NCBI GenBank assembly: GCA_030144725.1 | Contig: JASKMD010000014.1 | Location: forward strand, 8,024,284 to 8,088,283 | Direction of reading: 5' to 3' | Length of the DNA stretch: 64,000 nt | Source: Haematococcus lacustris | Lineage: Eukaryota; Chlorophyta; Chlorophyceae; Chlamydomonadales; Haematococcaceae | Shown: positions 32,054 to 42,279 of the stretch, one piece after another | Layout of the letters: each line of letters opens with the position of its first letter | Numbering within the stretch: the first letter of the stretch is position 1 | Notes under the pieces: model-generated | Told to the model about the DNA's origin: nothing | The model's input: the letters and a program-made list of their open reading frames with translations, nothing else | The model's database searches: none | Translations under genes and position numbers: made by a program

Positions 32054-33952
32054 CTATTCCCATGCGCACTGGCATGGATGGGGTGCACAATGCTCACAGG
32101 CAACTGGCTCATTAGGCTGGTGAAACATTGCCGGAGCAGCAAATGCTGGCTGCTGAGTGCCACCCTGCCGACCGCCTCCTTGGCCACCGTGGCCTCCTTG
32201 CCAACCGCCTTGGCTGCCACCCTGTTGGCCACCCTGGCCTCCTTGCCATCCCCCTTGACTGCCACCACTCCCGGGGCCTCCATGGCTGCCACCACTTCCT
32301 GGGCCTGCCTGGCTGCCACGGCCCTGGCCTCCTCGTGCGCCTCCTCGGCTATAGCCACCCCTGCCTTGCCTGTCACGCCCATACGGGGTGCGCTCACCAT
32401 GGCTAGACTGGTCATAACCCCGGTCCCACTGGTCATCACCCCGACGGCCTCGCAGCGGGCCGCCACGGCCTCCACCGCCATGAGGAACAAGGCCCTGTGG
32501 CACTGGCTGCCACTGCCCACCATCACGCTTGAACTGGTGGCCCTCATCAGAGGTCATGAGCCCCAGCACACCACGCCCACGACCACGGGCAGGGAAACTA
32601 GAGTGACCTCTATCCACACCCTTGCGTTGGTCCTGGTGTGACAGAATGGCTACTGGTGCTCCTGACCTGCTGCCACCATGCATGGTTGCCTCTTTGCCTA
32701 TAGCATACGTGATGCACTCATTCAAGTCAGTCCATAGGAGTCCGGCAGAAGTGCGGGCACACTGTGCGGCTATGGTAGCCTTCAAGCCCTTCACAAACAA
32801 GTCACATAGCACCGCTGCGGGCAGAGCATCTGCACGCATGACCTCCAGCCTGAAATCTACGGCATACTCAAGCACGGTCTGATCGGTGCGTTGCTTAATA
32901 CTACCATGCACTAAACGCGTCATGGCAATGTGCTTTGCATCATGCATGTTGTAACCGATGAGCTCCTTGAGGCTAGCTACCACCTCTTGCTCTGTGAGCT
33001 GCTTGCCTAGGCTCAAAGCTTGGCTTACTTGGAGGTTCAGCACACGTCGTAGCTCATCAGAGACCATCAAAATGATCGTTGCCGCCGGGGCCTGGTTGGA
33101 AGCACGAGCAAACTGCTGACAGTCAGTCAAGAACAGGTCTAAGTCCCTACCATCAAACAAGCACTTCAAGCCCCACTTCTTGATTGCTGGCAGAGTTACT
33201 TTGACATTGCTCTGTGGCCCATGGCTCGGCAACACTGCAGATGCTATTCGAGACGTACTCACTGGGTCGGGAAACGACCTTGCTAGGGTCACCAAATGCG
33301 CTGCTGCGTTGGTGAACGCTGCCATGGTCGTTAACCGGTCCTGGCCCGGAGCTGCTGCCACCGCTGCTGCTGCTGCTGCTGCAATGCGCTCAGCCAACTC
33401 GCCCACATTTGCCTCATTGGCTGGCTGGCCTGCACTGTTCGGCCCAACATTTTGCTGCGATTGAGCCACGCCTAGTGCCCCAACATTCGGGACAGCCAGT
33501 GCTAATTGCGACACCAATTGTTGAGAAGCAGGCACATGGGCCGTTGGCAGTGCCACAGAAACAGGGCTCATGGCCGCTGGGATCCCAGAACCAAACGAAA
33601 ACCCAGCACCTAGCCCTAGCTCGCTTGCAGCGGCATTGTTGGAAACAGCCTCGGCTACTGGCCTATTGGGAGCAGTCAGAAATGTCGTTCTCAGCTGTGC
33701 GAATTGCTGCTGCAATTGCTGAGGATTATTCTGCTGGCTTGCAGCCGATTGATCGGTCTGGGTACGCATAGCAGTCTGTTCTGGATCTGGAAGCAAACGG
33801 GCACCCAGCAGGAAACAGAGCATATTGCGAAACTCTTGCTTTGTGTTGCAGATCAAAAGCTGGCTTTGTTGCTCACGAGTCAAACAGTCTAAGGCTGCGC
33901 TAATCTGTTGTGCCTCACTAGGTGAAAACAACAAGTGATCCATGCTAGGCAA
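32054..33952 (-). CDS. G1 gag-like capsid protein
   Basis: 632 residues. It starts MDHLLFSPSEAQQISAALDC; the middle includes the usual gypsy capsid region (WGLKCLFDGRDLDLFLTDCQ ... DLFVKGLKATIAAQC). The C-terminus is very Gly/Gln/Arg-rich (RGG-like nucleic-acid-binding tail) and ends CEHCAPHPCQCAWE with no standard CCHC knuckle. It stops at a TAG in frame with pol. It should form the particle that packages element RNA. The identification rests on position and the capsid-like segment. Confidence 0.85.
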   Translation of the reverse strand: MPSMDHLLFSPSEAQQISAALDCLTREQQSQLLICNTKQEFRNMLCFLLGARLLPDPEQTAMRTQTDQSAASQQNNPQQLQQQFAQLRTTFLTAPNRPVAEAVSNNAAASELGLGAGFSFGSGIPAAMSPVSVALPTAHVPASQQLVSQLALAVPNVGALGVAQSQQNVGPNSAGQPANEANVGELAERIAAAAAAAVAAAPGQDRLTTMAAFTNAAAHLVTLARSFPDPVSTSRIASAVLPSHGPQSNVKVTLPAIKKWGLKCLFDGRDLDLFLTDCQQFARASNQAPAATIILMVSDELRRVLNLQVSQALSLGKQLTEQEVVASLKELIGYNMHDAKHIAMTRLVHGSIKQRTDQTVLEYAVDFRLEVMRADALPAAVLCDLFVKGLKATIAAQCARTSAGLLWTDLNECITYAIGKEATMHGGSRSGAPVAILSHQDQRKGVDRGHSSFPARGRGRGVLGLMTSDEGHQFKRDGGQWQPVPQGLVPHGGGGRGGPLRGRRGDDQWDRGYDQSSHGERTPYGRDRQGRGGYSRGGARGGQGRGSQAGPGSGGSHGGPGSGGSQGGWQGGQGGQQGGSQGGWQGGHGGQGGGRQGGTQQPAFAAPAMFHQPNEPVACEHCAPHPCQCAWE

Positions 33953-34228
33953 CAGCGGTGTACTAATCTGGCAGCGCTAGATCACATACCCATTTGAAAA
34001 GTCGACTCGTACCACCCTCGGAGCTGCTCGCGATACTGCTGCAAGACAAACTCTTGGTCTTCGTTCCACGGAAATTCAACTTTTCCCCGGTAGGTCTCCT
34101 GCCAACCTTTCCAAGCAGATAGTGAGAACAAGCGCGGTTGCTCTCTACAAGCGGTCTCGACTACAACTCCCTCGAACAGACGCGCTTCTGCGCACTCAGC
34201 GTGGTCGAAACCCAATGTAACGTGCCTT

Positions 34229-34406
34229 TGCACGGCCAGCGTAATCCTCTTAGTGCGGCTAAAGAGCTTTGGGCGATGTCTAAGCTCCCGGGAGTCGAAC
34301 CCGGCCTTGACACCGGTCACCGCACTTTGAGAGTTACACTGGCGCATGGGGGCATTATATGGTTGTCCTTAAATGGCATATCAGCCAGGCGCATTGCCAC
34401 GTAACA
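34229..34406 (-). repeat. G1 5' LTR (part confirmed by the left copy)
   Basis: This is the segment shared with 27722-27898; the LTR continues leftward toward 33960, but that part cannot be checked because the other copy is in the gap. The outer edge at 34406 is followed by ATAGT, a possible 5-bp target duplication whose partner is missing. Confidence 0.88.
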
Positions 34407-34412
34407 ATAGTA

Positions 34413-34686
34413 TGTAACGGCGAGCCTTGAGCGACACCGTTCCCCTTTGCCCGCGACACCTGTGTACTGCCTATGGCGGGCGCAGGTGGGCGCATTACTT
34501 TTACCGAGTGAGTAGGGCAGGTTAAAGCCTAGCAGCGCAAGCTGTGAGGACAACTGGTTCGATTCCAGGGGGCCCCGTTCTAAGCCCTAGCCCTCTCACG
34601 AGGTTTTCCTGTAAACTTCTCCATGGCAGTTTTCCTCGCAACACGCAAGACGGTCTCTCGGCTAACAACGTGCAATGCACGTTACA
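34413..34686 (+). repeat. Solo LTR of gypsy family G2, 274 bp
   Basis: Nearly identical, at the same 274-bp length, to the 3' LTR at 48307-48580. It begins TGTAACGG and ends CGTTACA, with no internal region attached. Flanks (tagta / gagtg) are not a clean duplication. It lies only 6 bp from the outer edge of G1. Confidence 0.93.
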
Positions 34687-36155
34687 GAGTGGTTTCCGAC
34701 CAGACTTGCGTCTGCAAGGGCATCATGCCTCCAGCCTTCGGCTGACATCTGGCTTTCACGCTAGTGGAGCTTCGGCTTTGGAGAACGCTGACAGTGGAGG
34801 CGAACAACCAACACTGCCCACCATTATCGGGGCCAGGTGGTCGTTCCTGTTTCTGCCTGACAAGCTGGTTGCCCTTTACGGATTTGTCCGTAGTTGCCAC
34901 ATATCGCCCTACGATGGCTACTCCCAAAGGCTACTCTCGCGAAATGAGGTTCCTGTGGCAGGTCCAGTGTTGCGCCTTGTTGCATTTCATTGCACTCTGG
35001 CAGGTTAACTTGTAGCGCTTGTCGCACCTCCTCTAGTCTGGCCTGTCTTTTTCAGCGGCCACAGGTTGCGTCTAAGCTTCTGGCTCAGACCGAACAAAGG
35101 ACAACACGTTGTAAACGTGAATCCAAGCAGATGGACAAGATAGCTACCTTGGTGGTACGCTGCCAGCGTGCTATGCATGTTGTACACATCTGTGTTTGTT
35201 GTGCACAAGTTCAATGTGCGTACAACTAGTCCTTTGCCAACCCTGAATGTATCAGGTTTGCATATGCTTGGCCATCGCTGCCAGCCATGCTACAGCCGTG
35301 CTATGCTTAGTACATGCTGCTGACAACCTCAAGCCCTTAGGCTTGCTGATGGCCTTGGTGATGGCTATGGTACATATCTGACCTTTGCCTTCTACTCACC
35401 ATGCTAATGTGGCTGCCCCGAGTTCAGGTGTTCTTACAGGTCCTTTATGATCTCTATGAAAACCTTTATGGCAGCCTATGGCAACGCCTATTACCAATGG
35501 TGCAACCTCTATGGCAGCCTATGGCAACGTCTATGGCAGTTCTACACATGGACAGCCCTAATCCTGGTGCGGCGTGGCACCTAGTGTCATCTTCTGCCAT
35601 AAGCATCTGCTTGCACCATGCATACTTGCTTATCAAGGCAATGTGTTACTCGACGTTGTCGTATTGCTACTGTGGCACTCTGCTGGTCATGAAGCACAGT
35701 TCAAGGGAACCCTATTGTGAGCCATTGTGCCCTGACGGGTTGCATGACAGCCTTTTAGGCTCAGGTCCATGCGATGGTGGCCATGCCCCACCCTGCTGAT
35801 CAGCATACCCATGGTCCTTGTCACCCTGAACTTAGTGTCACCTTCGACCATTTCATGTGACCCATGTGTTGCGCCTTGACGCACTCCTCGCTTACAAGGA
35901 TATCTTGTCATGCATGAGCTTGCTCTGATCATCAGGTCTACCATGCAAACGTTTGTCATACTTTGACATTCGCAATTAAAGCGTATCTCAGCATTGTGTC
36001 ACCATGACACTTTGATGTTTATCATGCACTCAGAGCTGCTCTGATGACCTCAGATGGAGCTCTTGTGCTGAAAACAACCTTGTAGGCTTCGTCCTAAGTC
36101 CATCATGTATGGTCATGTGTCCAGCCCTTATGGGTAAGACATCCAAAAACATGTA
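34687..36155. other. No gene recognised
   Basis: Short frames only. Around 35450-35540 there are loosely repeated CTATGGCA motifs (cctatggcaacg). No domain, RNA gene or terminal repeat was found. Confidence 0.45.
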
Positions 36156-36287
36156 CACTCAGGCAAATTAGTAACAGCATTTTTGAGATTCGGAGCCTCG
36201 GACTTGGTACATAGTCAAATGAAGGCATTGTAAGATTGGGGGTCGAAACTAAAATTCGTGATTTTGCGCGGTTGGTGAGATACGGCC
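36156..36287 (+). repeat. Dispersed repeat R3, copy 1
   Basis: Shares CACTCAGGCAAATTAGTAAC at its start, then ttgtaagattggg and ggttggtgagata, in the same order, with 49424-49550. In both places it is followed by sequence rich in palindromes centred on AGTACT. Confidence 0.75.
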
Positions 36288-36292
36288 ATGCT

Positions 36293-37008
36293 ACAGTACT
36301 GTAGGTGTCTACAGTACTGTCGGGGTACCTCGCGAGTACACGAACAGTACTGTAGACACCTACAGTACTGTAGACCCCTACAGTACTGTAGGGGTCTACA
36401 GTACTGTCGGGGTACCTCGAGAGACCACTTACAGTACTGTAGGTACCTACAGTACTGTAGACATCTACAGTACTGTAGACATCTACAGTACTGTAGGTAC
36501 CTCGAGGTACCTCGAGAGACCATTTACAGTACTGTAGGTACCTACAGTACTGTAGACATCTACAGTACTGTAGACATCTACAGTACTGTAGACATCTACA
36601 GTACTGTAGACATCTACAGTACCTCGAGGTACCTCGAGGTACCTCGAGAGACCATTTACAGTACTGTAGGTACCTACAGTACTGTAGACATCTACAGTAC
36701 TGTAGGTACCTCGAGGTACCTCGAGAGACCATTTACAGTACTGTAGGTACCTACAGTACTGTAGACATCTACAGTACTGTAGACATCTACAGTACTGTAG
36801 ACATCTACAGTACTGTAGACATCTACAGTACTGTAGGTACCTCGAGGTACCTCGAGAGACCATTTACAGTACCGTAGGTACCTACAGTACTGTAGACATC
36901 TACAGTACTGTAGACATCTACAGTACTGTAGACATCTACAGTACTGTAGACATCTACAGTACCTCGAGGTACCTCGAGGTACCTCGAGAGACCACTTACA
37001 GTACTGTA
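36293..37008. repeat. Palindromic satellite CTACAGTACTGTAG, array 1
   Basis: The 14-bp perfect palindrome CTACAGTACTGTAG recurs every 18 bp (spacers GTGT, ACAT, GTAC) and is interspersed with GGTACCTCGAGGTACCTCGAG blocks followed by AGACCATTTACAG. A higher-order unit of about 120-200 bp repeats at least four times. Long frames here (LQYCR.., YSTVD..) are artefacts. Confidence 0.92.
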
Positions 37009-37109
37009 GCCTTGAAGCACTTAGAAAAATTCTGAACATCTCACTTGCATTCAAGGCAGCCGTCCAACACTTAGTCGCAGCATCGTGTAGCCGGTATTGC
37101 AGCGATGGC

Positions 37110-37480
37110 ATCGCACGAGGTTACCCATACTCGCAGCCGCATCTAGCCCATACTCGCAGCCACATACTCGGCAATCAACCTCGCGGCCACACAGCTGGTC
37201 CACAGATGGCATCGCACGAGGTTACCCATACTCGCAGCCACATCTAGCCCATACTCGCAGCCACATACTCGGCAATCAACCTCGCGGCCACTCAGCTGGT
37301 CCAGCAGCGCAGAAGCATACCTGTGAGGCAGCTCGGTGCGAGGATCTCACCTCGCAGCCAGCCTCGCAGCCATTTTCCTCGCAGCCAGCCTCGCAGCCAG
37401 TTTCGCAGCCAGCCTCGCAGCCAGCCTCGCAGCCAGCATCGCAGCTAGCCTCGCGGCCAGTTTCCTCGCAACGATTCTCC
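37110..37480. repeat. Tandem repeats upstream of the proline-rich gene
   Basis: 37115-37300 is a duplication of an approximately 118-bp unit (catactcgcagccacatact). 37340-37470 is a 12-bp minisatellite (ctcgcagccagc) encoding SQPA or LAAS in different frames. Confidence 0.85.
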
Positions 37481-37500
37481 GCAATGAATCGCAAGCATTG

Positions 37501-40500
37501 ATGCACCAACGCAAGGCAGGTGCAACGTGTTGTGAGCAGCGAAGAGGCCAGACGGACTATGGTAAGAGCTTAGGACCAAGGTAAGAGCTTAGAAGGAGCT
37601 AGCATTGCGCAGCATAGCCCTTAGTCTAACCAGCCTAACCGCTGCCACACCTGGTTGCTGCAGGTCTTACAATCACGCCTAGTACCCCCCTGATTACCAC
37701 CCCCTCCCAGTCCCCCTCACCACCACCACCACCACCACCACCACCACCATTTCATCACCTCTCCCTTGTGTTGCAGCCCAGCCCAGCCCAGCCCAGCCCA
37801 GCCCAGCCCAGCCCAGCCCAGCCCAGCCCAGCCCAGCCCAGCCCAGCCCAGCCCAGCCCAGCCCAGCCCAGCCCAGCCCAGCCCAGCCCAGCCCAGCCCA
37901 GCCCAGCCCAGCCCAGCCCAGCCCAGCCCAGCCCAGCCCAGCCCAGCCCAGCCCAGCCCAGCCCAGCCCAGCCCAGCCCAGCCCAGCCCAGCCCAGCCCA
38001 GCCCAGCCCAGCCCAGCCCAGCCCAGCCCAGCCCAGCCCAGCCCAGCCCAGCCCAGCCCAGCCCAGCCCAGCCCAGCCCAGCCCAGCCCAGCCCAGCCCA
38101 GCCCAGCCCAGCCCAGCCCAGCCCAGCCCAGCCCAGCCCAGCCCAGCCCAGCCCAGCCCAGCCCAGCCCAGCCCAGCCCAGCCCAGCCCAGCCCAGCCCA
38201 GCCCAGCCCAGCCCAGCCCAGCCCAGCCCAGCCCAGCCCAGCCCAGCCCAGCCCAGCCCAGCCCAGCCCAGCCCAGCCCAGCCCAGCCCAGCCCAGCCCA
38301 GCCCAGCCCAGCCCAGCCCAGCCCAGCCCAGCCCAGCCCAGCCCAGCCCAGCCCAGCCCAGCCCAGCCCAGCCCAGCCCAGCCCAGCCCAGCCCAGCCCA
38401 GCCCAGCCCAGCCCAGCCCAGCCCAGCCCAGCCCAGCCCAGCCCAGCCCAGCCCAGCCCAGCCCAGCCCAGCCCAACCCTACTCTCCCACACTGCACTTC
38501 CTACCGAGGTGAGGACAAAGGAAGGTGGGTTGTAATGGAGGGCTGCTACACCTGCCCCTCCATCTGCCAGCTCTACATCTCCCTACTCTATTGGTGAGTG
38601 CATCCAGTACCCATGTCCAATGTTTGCTTCCGTTGACAAATCGTCACACCATTGCCGCAGGTCTTGTGCGCCTACACCTGAGACTATCGATGCCCTCCCC
38701 ACTTCTCTCGCCCTCCCCATGGACCTCTCCTTCCCTTCCCTCCCCTTCCTCCCCTTCCTCCCACACACATATACACCACACCCCAGCAAAAGGTGAGTGC
38801 AGGTATGTGGCACCCTGTACCCACCTTAACCGCTAGCATGCCCCTTGTCACGCTGCAGGATTGATCGTCACACCCTTCCCCATCCCCTTTTCCTCCCCTT
38901 TCCCACGCCCACCACCAACGCCCAGCTTGTCGTCCCTCCACTTCCACCTCTACCCACCCCCCACTTCCCCCCTCCCCGTCACCTCTCCCCTGACATCCCA
39001 GCAGCCAGGAGAAAGCCCACCCCACCCACCCTCTCCCCACCCCTCCCTTCCCCCTCTCCCTCCCTCTCCCCTCCCATACTTGTCAAGCCTCCTCTTCCCC
39101 TCTCCCACCCTTCGATTGACGTGGCATCGCAACCCCCACCTCACCCCACCTTCCCTTCCCTACACCCTACACTCCCCACCGCAGTCCCACCCCACTGGCG
39201 CAAGGGATATGTTGCCTGGTGTGAGCAGGTAGGAGGCCAGGAGGACCACAAAGGTTAGGCCACGGTGAAGGCTAACACAGTGCCCAGCCTGGTCACCCTA
39301 CCGCACGTGCACGCCCCTTGGTTGCAGGTCTAGTGGGCACCTCCCTTCCACTTCCCTTTCCCCTACACAACCACCCCCTCCCAATTCATCCTCCCCCGCC
39401 CCCGCCCCCGCCCCCGCCCCCACCCCCGCCCCCGCCCCCGCCCCCGCCCCCGCCCCCGCCCCCGCCCCCGCCCCCGCCCCCGCCCCCGCCCCCGCCCCCG
39501 CCCCCGCCCCCGCCCCCGCCCCCGCCCCCGCCCCCGCCCCCGCCCCCGCCCCCGCCCCCGCCCCCGCCCCCGCCCCCGCCCCCGCCCCCGCCCCCGCCCC
39601 CGCCCCCGCCCCCGCCCCCGCCCCCGCCCCCGCCCCCGCCCCCGCCCCCGCCCCCGCCCCCGCCCCCGCCCCCGCCCCCGCCCCCGCCCCCGCCCCCGCC
39701 CCCGCCCCCGCCCCCGCCCCCGCCCCCGCCCCCGCCCCCGCCCCCGCCCCCGCCCCCGCCCCCGCCCCCGCCCCCGCCCCCGCCCCCGCCCCCGCCCCCG
39801 CCCCCGCCCCCGCCCCCGCCCCCGCCCCCGCCCCCGCCCCCGCCCCCGCCCCCGCCCCCGCTCCCTCCCCTGCCCCCACCCCCACCCATGCCCCCACCCA
39901 CCCCAACCCATGCCCCCAACCCATGCCCCACCCACCCAAACCCATGCCCCCAACCCAACCCACCCCCGCCCAGCCCAACCCGGTTGAGCCTCCCGCCTCC
40001 CCACCTCCCGCCTCCCTGCCTCCCGCCTCCCCGTCTCCCGCCTCCCTGCCTCCCACCTCCCGCCTTCCACATCTACCCCCCCTCCCCGCCTTCACTCTTC
40101 CACTCCCCCCCCTTCCTAGCAGCAGTCATCAAGCAGCCAAAAGGTAGGTAGGTGCTACAGTGCCCCTACTATATCTGCTGCTGCGCCCCTACTGCTGCTG
40201 CTGCTGCCCCCCTACTGCTGCTGCTGCTTCGCCCCTGCTGCTGCTGCTGCCCCCCTGCTGCTGCTGCTGCCCCCCTGCTGCTGCTGCTGCTGCGCCCCTG
40301 CTGCTGCTGCTGCCCCCCTGCTGCTGCTGCTGCTGCTGCCCCCCTGCTGCTGCTGCTGCGCCCCTGCTGCTGCTGCTGCTGCCCCCCTACTGCTGCTGCT
40401 GCTTCGCCCCTGCTGCTGCTGCTGCCCCCCTGCTGCTGCTGCTGCCCCCCCGCTGCTGCTGCTGCTGCCCCCCTACTGCTGCTGCTGCTGCGCCCCTACT

Positions 40501-41261
40501 GCTGCTGCTGCTGCCCCCCTACTGCTGCTGCTGCTGCCCCCCTACTGCTGCTGCTGCTGCCCCCCTACTGCTGCTGCTGCTGCCCCCCTACTGCTGCTGC
40601 TGCTGCCCCCCTACTGCTGCTGCTGCCCCCCCCCCCTGCTGCTGCTGCCACCCATGCTGCTGCTGCCTACAGTACTGTAGGTGTCTACAGTACTGTAGGT
40701 GTCTACAGTACTGTAGGAGTCTACAGTACTGTAGGGTGTCTACAGTACTGTAGGTGTCTACAGTACTGTAGGTGTCTACAGTACTGTAAATGTCTACAGT
40801 ACTGTAGGTGTCTACAGTACTGTAGGTGTCTACAGTGCTGTAGGTGTCTACAGTACTGTAGATGTCTACAGTACTGTAGGTGTCTACAGTACTGTAGGTG
40901 TCTACAGTACTGTAGGGTGTCTACAGTACTTTAGGTGTCTACAGTACTGTAGGATGTCTACAGTACTGTAGGATGTCTACAGTACTGTAGGTGTCTACAG
41001 TACTGTAGGTGTCTACAGTACTGTAGGTGTCTACAGTACTGTAGGTGTCTACAGTACTGTAGACCCCTACAGTACTGTAGCTGCCTTCCCCCCATGCATC
41101 CTTAACCCCCATGCCCCCTTCACCCCCATGCAGGAGCAACTCAATGTAGCCCAAGCTCGTTTGCTATCCCGACAGTGCTATGCAAATGCGCTGACAACAA
41201 AGCGTGCCTATGTTGCCGAGCCCAGCATTATTCAGCCTCTAGGGTTAGGTATCGACCCTGA
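37501..41261 (+). CDS. Proline-rich (hydroxyproline-rich glycoprotein-like) gene with symmetric exons
   Basis: Exons 37664-38524, 38661-38792, 38859-39218 and 39328-40143 are 861, 132, 360 and 816 bp, all multiples of 3. All begin after a gcag acceptor in phase 1 with Gly-Leu and end in phase 1 (..AAAG|GTGAGT or similar). A preceding exon could start at ATG 37501 (ends G|GTAAGA, phase 1); a last exon 41134-41261 begins in phase 1, is Cys-rich ([14 protein letters not shown]) and ends in TGA. The product is Pro/Ser-rich, including PAQPS repeats and a very long polyproline run, like algal cell-wall or pherophorin-type proteins. Without transcripts the model is tentative, especially the first and last exons. 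Confidence 0.5.
37774..38475. repeat. (CAGCC)n pentanucleotide array, about 140 copies
   Basis: Essentially perfect over 700 bp. It starts exactly at a potential acceptor (ttgtgttgcag). It encodes PAQPS in any plus frame and GLGWA on the minus strand. In the proposed gene it is part of the first large exon. Confidence 0.97.
39397..39861. repeat. (CCCCCG)n hexanucleotide array, about 77 copies
   Basis: Near-perfect over 460 bp, with one CCCCCA variant near 39420. It encodes uninterrupted proline in the proposed gene frame. Minus-strand frames (GAGAGA, RGRGRG, GGGG) are artefacts. The minus strand could form G-quadruplexes. Confidence 0.97.
40180..40662. repeat. CTG/CCCCC minisatellite
   Basis: Units of about 20-25 bp built from (CTG)4-5 plus CCCCCCTA or CGCCCCTA. 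It lies in the proposed last intron of the proline-rich gene. Confidence 0.92.
40672..41079. repeat. Palindromic satellite CTACAGTACTGTAG, array 2
   Basis: About 22 copies of the 18-bp unit CTACAGTACTGTAGGTGT with occasional 19-bp units (GGATGT). Here the KpnI/XhoI-like GGTACC/CTCGAG blocks of array 1 are absent. Confidence 0.95.
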
Positions 41262-41809
41262 GACCAGCCCTTGCAAGAGTCAGATCCCTTGCCCATACCA
41301 TGCATGCAGTGATTGGCAGGACCGCAAGTGGTGATGTAATGATGTAGGCTAAGAGTCATGATGTAATGATGTGAGGTTAGATGTAATGATGGATGGTTGA
41401 GGGCCAACCGCAAACAACTTTTGGGGCAATCTCTGCCGCACTCGATATTACACGGGAGGGTGCGGTGCACGAGGTTGTTGTGATTGCGGGGCATCATCAA
41501 CATCCACAGCTTTGCGGGAGCTTGCAAGCCGAGGTACCCAGTACAACCGACAGAACGGACCTAGCTTGCGATAGAGACGGGCCCCGGCCTTAGACCTTAC
41601 ACGTATGTATGTAGCTCCCTATGGCGACCTTATTGCGTGGACACAACTTTCGGCACAAATATCCATATCGAGCTTGCGGGCCTACGCTTCGACGCCTCTC
41701 ACTATTTATAGCACGCAGAAGCTGACGGTGCAATCGCGGTAGCAAATGGTGGTTTGAATGTGGAGAACAGCATGGTACCCTATTTACAAGAGACCTTGTC
41801 AAATCTGAC
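41262..41809. other. No gene recognised
   Basis: No motif or array. A TGATGTAATGATG-type microrepeat lies at about 41330-41395. Confidence 0.4.
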
Positions 41810-41903
41810 CTACAGTACTGTAGACGTCTACAGTACTGTAGACATCTACAGTACTGTAGACATCTACAGTACTGTAGACATCTACAGTACTGTAGGTACC
41901 TAC
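41810..41903. repeat. Palindromic satellite CTACAGTACTGTAG, array 3 (five units)
   Basis: Same palindrome and 18-bp period, with ACGT/ACAT spacers as in array 1, ending GGTACCTAC. Confidence 0.93.
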
Positions 41904-42279
41904 ACTCCAACTGCTCACATACTCAGAATTTCAACAAGCGTCAAGTGGCGTTGGAGTCGCAAGGACAATCCGAGGCGAACCGCATCAAAAAACTACCCCC
42001 CTAGGATGACGAATATCCGCACTAATTTGCCTGTGTGTACACGCATCGCTTGATCATGTGTATGCATGAATAATCATGACATGCTTTCACGGTATGTGCA
42101 TGCACATGGTGTCATGTTGTACACACTTGCTACTGTGCTTGTGGTTGACAACGTACTTGTGCACCGCTATGCCATTGAGCACATTTTTGCAGACAATATT
42201 ATCTTGTCATGAACTTTGCTTTGGCCCAACAAGCCAAGCATGTCACAGGAGCAACACCATGCAGCTGCCTTGATGTACT
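41904..42279. other. No gene recognised
   Basis: Contains the 5' breakpoint of gypsy element G2; the exact position is not visible because no intact G2 copy is available for comparison. Confidence 0.4.

Larger units (their letters stand above)
27722..34406 (-). mobile_element. Ty3/gypsy chromovirus-type LTR retrotransposon (element G1)
   Basis: The minus-strand order is 5' LTR (right side), gag, protease-RT-RNase H-integrase, chromodomain, polypurine tract, 3' LTR (left side, cut by the gap). The LTR begins TGTTACGTGG on the minus strand; 27722-27898 and 34229-34406 are nearly identical. The plus-strand run ttcccccccacc at 27899-27910 is the polypurine tract in reverse. LTR near-identity suggests recent insertion, but pol has one frameshift and one stop. 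The inner LTR edge and primer-binding site (between 33953 and about 34230) could not be fixed. Confidence 0.92.

Noticed and set aside
34229..34406. A tRNA gene in the G1 LTR
   Set aside because: A perfect T-arm/B-box is present, but acceptor and anticodon stems do not form.
36293..37008. Possible CRISPR-like array (regular short repeats)
   Set aside because: Units are 18-bp head-to-tail palindromes with 4-bp linkers and no unique spacers; the genome is eukaryotic and no cas genes are present.
37774..38475. Minus-strand ORFs of 245-267 residues (GLGWA repeats)
   Set aside because: The pentanucleotide is open in every frame; the minus strand has no flanking coding or splice support.
39363..40095. 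Minus-strand ORFs rich in Gly/Ala/Arg (GAGAGA, RGRGRG)
   Set aside because: Artefacts of the (CCCCCG)n array.
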